From: Allomuricauda sp. TY007
GTDB lineage: Bacteria > Bacteroidota > Bacteroidia > Flavobacteriales > Flavobacteriaceae
Assembly (NCBI RefSeq): GCF_010468565.1
Contig: NZ_WUEG01000001.1
Coordinates: forward strand, 186,001 to 250,000
DNA length: 64,000 bases
Reading direction: 5' to 3'
Part shown: positions 33,803 to 42,760 of the stretch, one piece after another
Position numbering within the stretch: the first letter of the stretch is position 1
Layout of the letters: each line of letters begins with the position of its first letter
The notes under the pieces: model-generated
The model's input: the letters and a program-made list of their open reading frames with translations, nothing else
Databases searched by the model: none
What the model was told of the DNA's origin: nothing
Program-made: the position numbers and the translations under genes

Positions 33803-34867
33803 TTAATTAAACATTTTCCATTCCAGAATAGTATCTTCTGCAATAGTTTGTGTTGCAATTTTTCCAATTAGTTGGTTGATGTCCTTTGGAGAAATACCTA
33901 CCGCTGGTCTTTTCCAAGTTAAGTGTTCTTTGGAAATAACCTCACCCTCTACAATCTCTTTTGATGAAACCAAGCTACGCCTGGCATTATTTCTTGAGAT
34001 AGCTTCGGTTTCCAAGGGAGCTTTAATTTGAGAACCTAGGAGTTCGTATACTTTTACCATCTTGTCAACAAACAATTTTAAATCTTCCTTGTCCATGGCA
34101 TGGTAATGATCATTGCCAGGAAGTGTCTTATCGTGTGTAAAATGCTTTTCCAATACTACGGCCCCTAACAAATTGGCCACCTTAAGTGTTTCCATTTCGT
34201 AAGGCAAGGTATGGTCTGAATACCCTGGAACCGTATCAGGAAATTTCTCCTTCAAATCTTTGATCATGCCCAAGTTTGCATTCTCATCGAGGGTTGGGTA
34301 GTTTAGAATACAATGCATTAAACACACCTTGTTGCCAAATTTGGCTATAGTTTCCAAAGCTTGTTGTATTTCCCATATATAGGATGCCCCGGTGGACAAA
34401 ATAATAGGCTTGCCGAAAGAACACATATACTCAATGAATGGCAAGTTTGTAATGTCCGAAGAGGATATTTTAAAAACATCCATTAAATCGTTTAAATAAG
34501 TGGCGGATTCCATATCGAAAGGTGTGGACATGAATTCGATATCTATCTCGTCACAGTATTCTTTCAGTTTTTCATATTCCGACTTCCAAAATTTATCATA
34601 TTTCTTAAACAGTTCAAATTGACTTTTGGTAGATTCCTTGGTTGTATCCCAATATGAAGGGCTGTTTTTAGATGCAATAGTTTCTGCTTTATAGGTCTGA
34701 AACTTTATAGCATGCGCACCACCCTCCTTTGCCTCATTTATCAATCTTTTGGCTAGTTCCATAGAGCCTTCATGATTTACACCTGCCTCAGCTATAATGT
34801 ATGGGCTATAAAGGCTTGGAGAATTCAAATATTCATTTAAGAAATTTACAATTTTCATTTTACTCAT
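33803..34867 (-). CDS. Nonulosonic acid synthase (NeuB/LegI/PseI family)
   Basis: A 354-residue enzyme with an N-terminal TIM barrel (EAGVNHEGSMELAKRLI, AIKFQTYKAE, PGYSDHTLP, EKHFTHDKTLPGNDH) and a C-terminal SAF/antifreeze-like domain (about residues 295-354). It condenses phosphoenolpyruvate with a six-carbon sugar (ManNAc or a 2,4-diacetamido sugar) to give a nine-carbon sialic-acid-like sugar. Its ATG overlaps the upstream fused gene by 8 bases. Which product it makes cannot be fixed by eye. Confidence 0.93.
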   Translation of the reverse strand: MSKMKIVNFLNEYLNSPSLYSPYIIAEAGVNHEGSMELAKRLINEAKEGGAHAIKFQTYKAETIASKNSPSYWDTTKESTKSQFELFKKYDKFWKSEYEKLKEYCDEIDIEFMSTPFDMESATYLNDLMDVFKISSSDITNLPFIEYMCSFGKPIILSTGASYIWEIQQALETIAKFGNKVCLMHCILNYPTLDENANLGMIKDLKEKFPDTVPGYSDHTLPYEMETLKVANLLGAVVLEKHFTHDKTLPGNDHYHAMDKEDLKLFVDKMVKVYELLGSQIKAPLETEAISRNNARRSLVSSKEIVEGEVISKEHLTWKRPAVGISPKDINQLIGKIATQTIAEDTILEWKMFN

Positions 34868-36488
34868 CTATTACTTTGTTGATCAATTTCAATACTCTTT
34901 TCTTCCCGTTCTTCAGTTCATGGGAAATCATTCGGTCGTGCATCAATATTCTAGTCTCGTAATTAAGAACGCTTTTGTAGGCATTTAAAATCTCTCGGTC
35001 CTCAACATTCACACCAAGGCCTAAATTATAAAATCCGTTTTTTTCAGATGCAAAGAAATGCGTTGTCTCTCTCTTATTCTGACATAGGACAATAGCTGGG
35101 ATTCCAAGCGAGGCAACCTCAAACGTGGTTCTTCCAGCGGAGGTAAAAACCATGTCTGCTTTTGACATTTCGTCAGAAATGCTCTTTACATCTTGTTTAA
35201 CTATAATTTGTGGGTGCCGTGCTTTGATTTCTTCAACATGATTATATCCTAGTCCAGCAACTACTGTAATTTTGGCATTGCCGATTATAGGCAACAACAA
35301 ACCGAGAATGCGTTCCGTAAAGTTGTTTGGATCAACGCCCCCAAATGCCAAAAGAATGTTGTTTACCTCTTTCCTTATTTTAATGTTAGGGGTAAAAATA
35401 AATTCATCTCTCAGAATAAAATACTTTGCCCCAAAGTAATGGTCTTTTACCAGCTTCCCTTCAGGATACATAGCATTTATCACCAAATCTGCCCTATCCG
35501 CACCACCTCCAACATCTTCAAAGTTTATAACCTTATAACCAGCATCCTTCATTTGTTGAATCTCTTCAGCTTCGGTGTCGAGCCTATCATTTACAACAAT
35601 GTCTGGTTCATGGTCTGCTAAAGCTGATATTAGGTTTCCTTCTTCAATTAAATCAACGGAATAGTTGGTCTCCTTTATTTTTTTATAAGCCAACTTGCTG
35701 CCTCGATCAACAAAAAAACCAATATTGTGGTTTAATATCTCATTTGCAATGCTCAACGTATTGTAAACATGTCCCATTCCAATAGTGCTGTTGCCTGCTA
35801 CAATAAACAAAATATTTTTCCTCCTAAGATAATATTCACACAAGTTCCAGTCTTCAAAATCATCAATGTCAATTGCCTCCTTTTTGGAAAGCGGAAAAAT
35901 ACCGATGCTTTTTCCAAATCTAGATGTTTCTGTTACAAAATTGGATTTTGTAATCACGAATCCTCCTGTTTCTTTATATATTTCCGGAAGTTCTTGTCTA
36001 TTAACCCTTTTTTTATAATTAGGAGAAAAACTACCATTGGATTTTATCCAGGTTAGGTGACTGTCCCACTTACCGGAAATTATAGTATCAATTTTTTTTG
36101 ATATAAGTTCCTCAATCCCATTCTCAATAGATTTCGTAGTTAGCAATGGTGAGGTAGGTTGAAGAGTAATGACCAAGTCATAGTCTATTCCTTCCAGTTG
36201 CTTTATTTTAGTATACGCCTCGAATATAACAGGATCCAATGTAGTGCTGTCATCTGCATTTGACTTTGACCTTTTGATTATAGATGCGCCAAATTTTTTT
36301 GCAAGCATCAAAATCTCATCATCTTCACTGGAAACGTAACATGATAAATTATTACACTTTATACTAAGGCCATTCTTTATTGCGTAATAAATCAACGGTT
36401 TACCATTTAAAGGTCTCAAATTCTTTCTGGGAATTCCTTTTGAACCTCCTCTTGCGGGTATAACTACTAATATATTTTTGTCAATCAA
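34860..36488 (-). CDS. Fused CMP-nonulosonate synthetase and PseG-like hydrolase
   Basis: A 542-residue two-domain protein. Residues 1-225 are a NeuA/PseF/LegF cytidylyltransferase (VIPARGGSKGIPRKN near residue 8; LQPTSPLL near 112; IDIDDFEDW near 210), which activates the sugar with CTP. Residues 228-542 are PseG-like: GMGHVYNTLSIANEI keeps the catalytic His of PseG, followed by LLAFGGVDPNNFTERIL and GRTTFEVASLGIPAIVL. PseG removes UDP from a 2,4-diacetamido-trideoxy-hexose before the synthase step. The start is a TTG at 36488. It precedes NeuB with an 8-base overlap. Confidence 0.9.
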   Translation of the reverse strand: MIDKNILVVIPARGGSKGIPRKNLRPLNGKPLIYYAIKNGLSIKCNNLSCYVSSEDDEILMLAKKFGASIIKRSKSNADDSTTLDPVIFEAYTKIKQLEGIDYDLVITLQPTSPLLTTKSIENGIEELISKKIDTIISGKWDSHLTWIKSNGSFSPNYKKRVNRQELPEIYKETGGFVITKSNFVTETSRFGKSIGIFPLSKKEAIDIDDFEDWNLCEYYLRRKNILFIVAGNSTIGMGHVYNTLSIANEILNHNIGFFVDRGSKLAYKKIKETNYSVDLIEEGNLISALADHEPDIVVNDRLDTEAEEIQQMKDAGYKVINFEDVGGGADRADLVINAMYPEGKLVKDHYFGAKYFILRDEFIFTPNIKIRKEVNNILLAFGGVDPNNFTERILGLLLPIIGNAKITVVAGLGYNHVEEIKARHPQIIVKQDVKSISDEMSKADMVFTSAGRTTFEVASLGIPAIVLCQNKRETTHFFASEKNGFYNLGLGVNVEDREILNAYKSVLNYETRILMHDRMISHELKNGKKRVLKLINKVIDE

Positions 36489-36594
36489 AAGTCTATGTGT
36501 TTTTCTGGCTCTTTATTTCTTATTTCCTTCCTTCAAACAAATAAAGGTCCCCTATTTTAATCAAATACAAACTGTTTAGAGTCAATTTCGCAAA

Positions 36595-37140
36595 TTAAAA
36601 CCCATTTTTGAAGGTTGATAACTGACTGTCCTTTATAGAAAAAATTATTTTTTCATTCTTCATTTTCCAATCTATTGATAATACATCATCATCATACTTA
36701 ATCCCCCCCTCAGCATCTCTATTATAATAGTTGTCGCACTTGTAAAATACCTCCGCGGACTCGCTCAATGTTAAGTAGCCATGGGCAAATCCCCTAGGCA
36801 CAAACAATTGCTTTTTATTGTCACTGCTTAACTCTATGGATAAATGCTCGCCAAAAGTAGGGGAATTTTTACGCAAATCCACCACCACATCCTGAATTCT
36901 TCCCGACAACACGGAAACCAACTTGGCCTGGGCATGCTCGCCCTTTTGATAATGCAAACCTCTCAACACCCCTTTCTTGGAAAAGGATTGGTTATCCTGC
37001 ACAAAGTTTACTTCTCGTCCAATCGCTTCACAAAAATCCTTGTGGTTATAGCTTTCAAAAAAATAGCCCCTCTCATCTTCAAAAACTTTGGGCTCAATTA
37101 TAAAGCACCCTTTTAACTTGGTCTCCGTTGCCTTGATCAT
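36595..37140 (-). CDS. rfbC: dTDP-4-dehydrorhamnose 3,5-epimerase
   Basis: A 181-residue cupin enzyme with [33 protein letters not shown] (catalytic His in RGLHYQ) and [10 protein letters not shown]. It performs the third step of dTDP-L-rhamnose synthesis. Its ATG overlaps the rfbA stop by 4 bases (ATGA). It is the last of the four rhamnose genes; a 106-base gap separates it from the nonulosonate genes and may hold a promoter. Confidence 0.96.
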   Translation of the reverse strand: MIKATETKLKGCFIIEPKVFEDERGYFFESYNHKDFCEAIGREVNFVQDNQSFSKKGVLRGLHYQKGEHAQAKLVSVLSGRIQDVVVDLRKNSPTFGEHLSIELSSDNKKQLFVPRGFAHGYLTLSESAEVFYKCDNYYNRDAEGGIKYDDDVLSIDWKMKNEKIIFSIKDSQLSTFKNGF

Positions 37141-38006
37141 GCCTCTTTGCTCAATATGCCCAACAATCTTTTTCCGTAACCACTCTTCATCAATGGTTTT
37201 GCCAGCTCTTTTAACTCATCTTCACTGATATAGCCCATTTCATACGCCGCTGCTTCTATCGAACCCGTTATCAAGCCTTGTCGCTCCTCGATCACTTCTA
37301 CAAATTTTGAGGCTTGCATCAAGGCTTGGAACGTGCCGGTATCTAACCAAGCTGTACCTCTATCTAGAATACTTACATTGAGTTTACCTCTTTTTAAGTA
37401 TGCCTTGTTCACATCAGTAATCTCCAATTCCCCCCTTACACTGGGTTGTATGCTTTTGGCAATGGAGATGACCTCATTATCATAAAAATAAATCCCTGGC
37501 ACTACATAATTGGATTTGGGTTCCTTTGGCTTCTCTTCAATACTGATGGCTTTTCCTGCTTCATCAAATTCTACCACACCATATCGCTGTGGGTCGTTGA
37601 CTCGGTATGCATAAATGATTCCTCCGTCGGGGTCATTGTTTGCTTGCAACAGTTTGGACAAGCCTGCGCCGTAAAAAATATTGTCACCCAAAATGAGGGC
37701 TACCTTGTCTTCCCCAATAAAATCTTCACCTATAATGAAGGCTTCGGCCAATCCATTTGGGGATTCTTGCACCGCGTAGGAAAAGGAACAGCCGTACTTT
37801 TGTCCGTCACCCAACAGTTCCTGGAACAACGGGAGGTCCTTTGGTGTGGATATAATCAATATATCCTTGATTCCCGCATAAATTAAGGTGGACAATGGAT
37901 AATAAATCATTGGCTTGTCGTAAATAGGCATCAACTGCTTGCTCACCGAAAGGGTAAGTGGGTGCAGCCTACTGCCGGTTCCTCCTGCCAAGATGATTCC
38001 CTTCAT
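37137..38006 (-). CDS. rfbA: Glucose-1-phosphate thymidylyltransferase
   Basis: A 289-residue nucleotidyltransferase beginning [18 protein letters not shown] (NTP-binding GGTGSRL) with [15 protein letters not shown] and LGDNIFYG. It makes dTDP-glucose, the first step of dTDP-rhamnose synthesis. Full length. It lies 6 bases after rfbB and overlaps rfbC. Confidence 0.97.
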   Translation of the reverse strand: MKGIILAGGTGSRLHPLTLSVSKQLMPIYDKPMIYYPLSTLIYAGIKDILIISTPKDLPLFQELLGDGQKYGCSFSYAVQESPNGLAEAFIIGEDFIGEDKVALILGDNIFYGAGLSKLLQANNDPDGGIIYAYRVNDPQRYGVVEFDEAGKAISIEEKPKEPKSNYVVPGIYFYDNEVISIAKSIQPSVRGELEITDVNKAYLKRGKLNVSILDRGTAWLDTGTFQALMQASKFVEVIEERQGLITGSIEAAAYEMGYISEDELKELAKPLMKSGYGKRLLGILSKEA

Positions 38007-38012
38007 TGTGTT

Positions 38013-39074
38013 TTATTCTTGATATTGCTTTTTATAATATTCCAAATAGTCTCCCGAGGTAACATGGTCCAACCACTCCTGATTGTTAAAATACCAATCT
38101 ATGGTCTTTTCAAGGCCTTCCTCAAATGTTACGGATGGCTCCCAACCCAATTCTTGGTTAATTTTGGTAGCGTCAATGGCGTACCTTAAATCGTGTCCCG
38201 GGCGATCCTTTACAAAGGTTATCAGTTTTTCTGAGGAGCCTTCTTGCCTTTTGAGTTTTTTATCCATCAATCGGCATAACAATTTGGTCAAATCAATGTT
38301 CTTCCACTCGTTAAATCCCCCAATATTGTAGGTCTCTCCCTTTTTTCCTTTGTGAAACACCAAATCAATTGCCCTAGCATGGTCTTTTACGTACAACCAA
38401 TCACGGGTATAATTCCCATCACCATAAATGGGCAACGGCTTGTTTTGTATGATATTGTTAATGAACAAAGGAATCAATTTTTCTGGAAACTGATTGGGGC
38501 CATAATTGTTGGAACAATTGGAAATAACATACGGTAATTTATAGGTTGCTCCATAAGCTCGCACAAAATGGTCGGAACTCGCCTTTGAGGCGGAATAAGG
38601 CGAGTTTGGATCATACGCTGTGCTTTCGGTAAAAAACCCCTCTTTTCCCAAGCTGCCATACACCTCATCGGTGCTTATGTGATAAAACAAGAAGTTTGGG
38701 TTGTTTTTGGCCAACTCCAACGAAGCATTCAATAAATTGACCGTGCCCAAAACATTGGTCCGCACAAAAGATAAGGGGTCCGAAATGGAACGGTCCACAT
38801 GGGATTCTGCGGCCAGATGGATTACACCGTCAAATTTATGTTTAGAGAAAAGTTCATTGATAAAATCGGAATGGGCGATGTCCCCTTTTACAAATGAGTA
38901 GTTGGAAGCTTCTTCAATAGCTATTAAGTTTTCCAGGTTTCCCGCATAGGTCAGCGCATCCAGATTAAAGATTTTGTAGTGATCGTACTTGGTTACGAAC
39001 CGACGAACTACATGGGAACCGATAAAACCGGCACCACCTGTAATTAAAATGTTTTTTGGAATACCCTTGTCCAT
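38013..39074 (-). CDS. rfbB: dTDP-glucose 4,6-dehydratase
   Basis: A 353-residue extended SDR with GGAGFIG (residues 13-19), HLAAESHVDRSI, STDEVYG and the catalytic YSASK. It makes dTDP-4-keto-6-deoxyglucose, the second step of dTDP-rhamnose synthesis. Slightly different bases upstream (39075-39133) separate it from rfbD but no strong promoter is visible. Confidence 0.97.
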   Translation of the reverse strand: MDKGIPKNILITGGAGFIGSHVVRRFVTKYDHYKIFNLDALTYAGNLENLIAIEEASNYSFVKGDIAHSDFINELFSKHKFDGVIHLAAESHVDRSISDPLSFVRTNVLGTVNLLNASLELAKNNPNFLFYHISTDEVYGSLGKEGFFTESTAYDPNSPYSASKASSDHFVRAYGATYKLPYVISNCSNNYGPNQFPEKLIPLFINNIIQNKPLPIYGDGNYTRDWLYVKDHARAIDLVFHKGKKGETYNIGGFNEWKNIDLTKLLCRLMDKKLKRQEGSSEKLITFVKDRPGHDLRYAIDATKINQELGWEPSVTFEEGLEKTIDWYFNNQEWLDHVTSGDYLEYYKKQYQE

Positions 39075-39133
39075 GTAAGCTCCTTTATAACTCTATGTGT
39101 CCTATTTCCTAAAAAAAGAAAACTTTCTGTTAA

Positions 39134-39910
39134 TCATGAAAGAAAACTGTTCTTTGGCCGCTTTGCGAAAGTACGATAATTCGGGTCCAAAACAAGGTTG
39201 ATCTTGCCCGTTAGCCCGTTCTCATCCAGTATTTGCTTGGCAAATTCATACCACGTCATTGGTTTCCCATCTGTAAAATGATATAGGCCGAAGGTCTTTT
39301 TTCCCAACACGATTTCATTTAAAATAAATTTTGCCAATGCCTCCGTGTCAGTCGGACATCCTTTTTGGGCATTTGTAACGTACAAATCTTCTCCCGCCAG
39401 AGCCTTTTTTAAAATTGTTCGATAAAAATTATGACCATATTTTTTACTGTACAGCCAAGATGAACGAATAATAAAATAGTTGGGTAAAATCTCTTGAATA
39501 AACTCCTCTCCCCTTAGTTTTGATCTACCATATTCGTTGATTGGGTTGGTTTTATCATCAACAGTGTATGGGTCCTCTTTTTCTCCGTCAAAAACATAAT
39601 CCGTGGAAATATGGATTAAAGTGGTGTTATGGTCTCTGCATACCTCGGCCAAATTTTTCACCCCCTTCGCGTTAACCTCAAATGCCTTTTCGGGGTACTT
39701 CTCTGCATCCTCTACATGGGTATATGCAGCGCAATTGATACAGAAATCATATTGCCTTTTGTGAAAAGCATTTGCCAACTGGGCGGGTTGGGTAATATCA
39801 AGTGCTGCAGATGTTTTAAAATCAAAAGAAACCTCTGGAAAATCATGGGCCAATTCTTGAAATGTGAGCCCCAATTGTCCTCCAGCTCCAGTTACCAAGA
39901 TTCGCCTCAT
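39134..39910 (-). CDS. rfbD: dTDP-4-dehydrorhamnose reductase, short C-terminus
   Basis: A 258-residue SDR with GAGGQLG (residues 7-13), CAAYTHVEDAE, STDYVFDG and the catalytic YGRSK. It makes dTDP-L-rhamnose in the last step. Usual family members are about 280-300 residues; this one ends KRPKNSFLS, about where others have some 25-30 more residues. The next bases in other frames do not restore them. The active site is intact, so it may still work. Confidence 0.92.
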   Translation of the reverse strand: MRRILVTGAGGQLGLTFQELAHDFPEVSFDFKTSAALDITQPAQLANAFHKRQYDFCINCAAYTHVEDAEKYPEKAFEVNAKGVKNLAEVCRDHNTTLIHISTDYVFDGEKEDPYTVDDKTNPINEYGRSKLRGEEFIQEILPNYFIIRSSWLYSKKYGHNFYRTILKKALAGEDLYVTNAQKGCPTDTEALAKFILNEIVLGKKTFGLYHFTDGKPMTWYEFAKQILDENGLTGKINLVLDPNYRTFAKRPKNSFLS

Positions 39911-39969
39911 ACCATTTTTTATTTTGATTGGTCCAATGCCAAAAACTACTTATCTCTCTAAAAACCGGT

Positions 39970-41019
39970 CTATTTTTGGTTATATGTTTTGAGGTACCTG
40001 TTCAACTCAAGTAAGGCCAAAACTCCAAAGACCAAGACCAACAACAATAGGGGAAGTTTAAACTTGTAACTGTTCCAAATTCCCTTTAGTTCCACCCCTC
40101 TTGTGGGAAAATCACTTATTACATTGATAATCGTGGATTTATTGGCCCGTTCTTTGTTCAAGGCGACCAATTTCTCTTTGAGAACATCTTTTTCTTGTAC
40201 CAACTCCAACTCCCTGCCCTGTGATTCCGAACTTTCCGCAAGATTAATGTTGGTCCCCTGCATAGGTTTGTCCGCCTCCTTCACCATTACTGTCTTGTAC
40301 AGGCTTTGTAGTGAGTCAATCTCGGCGAGCTGGTTTTTGTAGATTTCTTCTTGGAGGTCTAAGTTCTCATCGTTGATTCTTTTCTGAAGCTTAAAGTATT
40401 GATTGACCGCAATCGAATTGATAATGGCCGGTTGCGCCTTTTTGGCCACCTTATTATCCGTACTTATTACAGAGATTTGATGGAACCGTGCATCCATCGA
40501 ATTGAAGTTTTTTAAATAGTTTTCATAATCAATTGCCTTAACCGTAGTAGTGTCCAAGCCACGAATAAACTCATCAAAAAGTTTTATTTTCTGGTTCTCA
40601 TCGGAATATGAATCGGTAAAAATTTCCTTAACAGTGGCCGCTTCATGCTCGGTAATGTTCAGTGCCGTGGCCAAGGCTACGGAATCCTGCGCCTCTGCTA
40701 AATCATTATAAAAGGCTATATTATTGTACAGCTGCTGAACACTATTAAAATTGGGCTCCACAACCATTCTGGAAATATACTTTTCCGGCAGGGTTTTATC
40801 CAAAATAAATCCTCCAACACCCCCTATAATAATAGCTGCCCCAATAACGATGATGTTTTTCTGTACAAAAATGAGGAACAGCATTGCCAAGTGGAAAACT
40901 CCTTTGAAAATGCTACCGATGAAATTGAAGAACTTCTGAAAACCCCTCCCGATCATCTGGAACAATTGTCCCAAATCTATTTCATCTGAATTATTCTGAT
41001 TTACTGGTTGGTCTGCCAT
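39970..41019 (-). CDS. Wzz-like polysaccharide chain-length/copolymerase protein
   Basis: A 349-residue protein with two membrane helices (about residues 40-75 and 320-340) flanking a periplasmic coiled-coil domain (residues 90-300), the PCP architecture. There is no C-terminal kinase domain. The N-terminus carries QPVNQNNSDEIDLGQLFQMI. It sets chain length in Wzy-dependent glycan synthesis. It follows the DUF6909-like gene by only 3 bases, so the locus may be read from there. Confidence 0.82.
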   Translation of the reverse strand: MADQPVNQNNSDEIDLGQLFQMIGRGFQKFFNFIGSIFKGVFHLAMLFLIFVQKNIIVIGAAIIIGGVGGFILDKTLPEKYISRMVVEPNFNSVQQLYNNIAFYNDLAEAQDSVALATALNITEHEAATVKEIFTDSYSDENQKIKLFDEFIRGLDTTTVKAIDYENYLKNFNSMDARFHQISVISTDNKVAKKAQPAIINSIAVNQYFKLQKRINDENLDLQEEIYKNQLAEIDSLQSLYKTVMVKEADKPMQGTNINLAESSESQGRELELVQEKDVLKEKLVALNKERANKSTIINVISDFPTRGVELKGIWNSYKFKLPLLLLVLVFGVLALLELNRYLKTYNQK

Positions 41020-41022
41020 TTC

Positions 41023-42708
41023 CTATGAATTGAATATTTGTTTTAAAATCCTGTCCGTAATTAAATATGTGGGCTTAACCCCTGTTGTTCCCAGTCCACC
41101 AGAAGCCAAGGTGCTTCCTGTTTCCAAGGGATTGTCCGATGCATAATAGGCGTAACGTACCTTAACATCTTTTTTTATGCTTTTTCGGATTTGGGATGCC
41201 GATTGTATCGCTTTTTGATAGTGCACCCCCTCCATTTCCAAACCTATCACGTTCCATGTGGATTCATGGAAAAATTGGAGGATGTCCCTATTTTGCAAGG
41301 ATGTCCCCAATACGGTAACCATGGTGCCTTCCATTACTTTTAGGCCATGTCCTTCAAAATCCGAGCCGTTCAGTTCGTTTTTAAAGGGGTAATTGTCAGC
41401 CGTTCCTTCAAAAATATGTGCCGAGGGAATCATTAAATCTCCTTTGCCACCTTCCAAAATTCCCGCTTTTCCCATTATGGAGACCGAATCAACGTTCAGG
41501 AAAATCTTTTCATCTTCTTCTTCCATAGGCTTTAAAAGTTCATCTATGGTTTCATAAGCTTGTTCCCCAAAGGCATAATCCATCACAAATATAACGGGTT
41601 TTTCTTCCTCAGAAATATCCTCTGGCAACTTATAACAGCAACTCTGTTTTCCGAACTTGGCCGTATCAAATATTTGAACGTCAATATTGGCTCCCGATTC
41701 GTCATCCAAAAAGATCATGCCGTTCTTTTCGGCTAGATTTTTTACTTTTTTATTGAGGCCTTTATGCTTCTCGGAGCCTAACGCCTCATAAATATCCAAG
41801 GATTCATTATCGGGAAATTCTTGTGCCAATGCCTTTTTGGCAAAAAGCGAGTTCATAACACTGTGCATGTTGGCACTGATGATATGCAGCGGCCTATCCA
41901 ATAAGTTATGCTTTTGTAAGGTGCGCTTGATTTTATCGGCCCACTTTTCTCCATGGATGTGGTGCCCCAAACGCTCCCGCAACAAAGGGCTGAAGGTAAT
42001 CGTTCTTTTATTGCCCGTAGTCTCTTCTTCTATGGCGAGTTTTCCCAACCAATACATCACATTTAAAAAACGGTCGGGATCCTGGGGAGTCTTCAATTTG
42101 TTTTGGATATCAACTACCTCATCAAAGGTCCTGCCCAAAATATTGGCACAGTGGATCAGAGCCACCTCTCGCTGGTCATTATCCTTTTCCTCGCTCAGCA
42201 CAAACTCGGTAAGTTTGTCCCAATCACGAATGGTAGCATTGCCATCATCCACCAGTACCCTTTTGGAAATTTTGCCCGATTCCACGAACAAAAAGGTAAG
42301 GTGGGTCAAAATATCATAGATATCACTTCTGCCGCGTGTGATTTCGATGTTCATCTGCTCATCGTCTATTCGGTAGCAGTTTCTTCGCCTTTTGGGCGGT
42401 ACAATGGGTTTCAAGTGTGATTTGGCAAAGCCTTCATCGGAAGTCAGATTAATGAAACGGCACTCCTCAATGCCTTCGGGCAAGCGTTCCAGGACATAGA
42501 TAAGTCCGTTGAGTTCCGCCTTGTCCTCCGCAATGGTGCCGTAAATTTCGGGCCTGAGCAATAAAAGTGCATTTCGAAGTGCGTTGCCCGAAACGCCCGA
42601 TGGTTTGTAAAACCCACGGTTGAGCAAATGGCGCATAGTTATGTACAAACGCTCGATTGCATTCGTGGACTCTTGCGCCCTGGTTGTCTGTTTTACTTCT
42701 GTTGCCAT
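41023..42708 (-). CDS. DUF6909-like protein with a nucleoside-phosphorylase-like end
   Basis: A 561-residue soluble protein (start MATEVKQTTRAQESTN; a TTG-start extension to 42723 is less likely). I recall this type as DUF6909. The N-terminal half is helical; the C-terminal third has VIGLEMEGVHYQKAIQSA followed by YYASDNPLE, which resembles the Glu-Met-Glu and Ser-Asp motifs of MTA/AMP nucleosidases. A nucleosidase-like role is only inferred. It lies in a conserved-looking run with GH3 and M23 genes and 3 bases ahead of the Wzz-like gene. Confidence 0.72.
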   Translation of the reverse strand: MATEVKQTTRAQESTNAIERLYITMRHLLNRGFYKPSGVSGNALRNALLLLRPEIYGTIAEDKAELNGLIYVLERLPEGIEECRFINLTSDEGFAKSHLKPIVPPKRRRNCYRIDDEQMNIEITRGRSDIYDILTHLTFLFVESGKISKRVLVDDGNATIRDWDKLTEFVLSEEKDNDQREVALIHCANILGRTFDEVVDIQNKLKTPQDPDRFLNVMYWLGKLAIEEETTGNKRTITFSPLLRERLGHHIHGEKWADKIKRTLQKHNLLDRPLHIISANMHSVMNSLFAKKALAQEFPDNESLDIYEALGSEKHKGLNKKVKNLAEKNGMIFLDDESGANIDVQIFDTAKFGKQSCCYKLPEDISEEEKPVIFVMDYAFGEQAYETIDELLKPMEEEDEKIFLNVDSVSIMGKAGILEGGKGDLMIPSAHIFEGTADNYPFKNELNGSDFEGHGLKVMEGTMVTVLGTSLQNRDILQFFHESTWNVIGLEMEGVHYQKAIQSASQIRKSIKKDVKVRYAYYASDNPLETGSTLASGGLGTTGVKPTYLITDRILKQIFNS

Positions 42709-42760
42709 CATAACTTCTGGCAAAATAAGCGATTTCCTATAAAAATTAAACAGTTATGGG

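Noticed and set aside
41837-42319. 160-residue plus-strand frame within the DUF6909-like gene
   Set aside because: Antisense shadow with Ser/Leu-rich composition typical of reverse translation.
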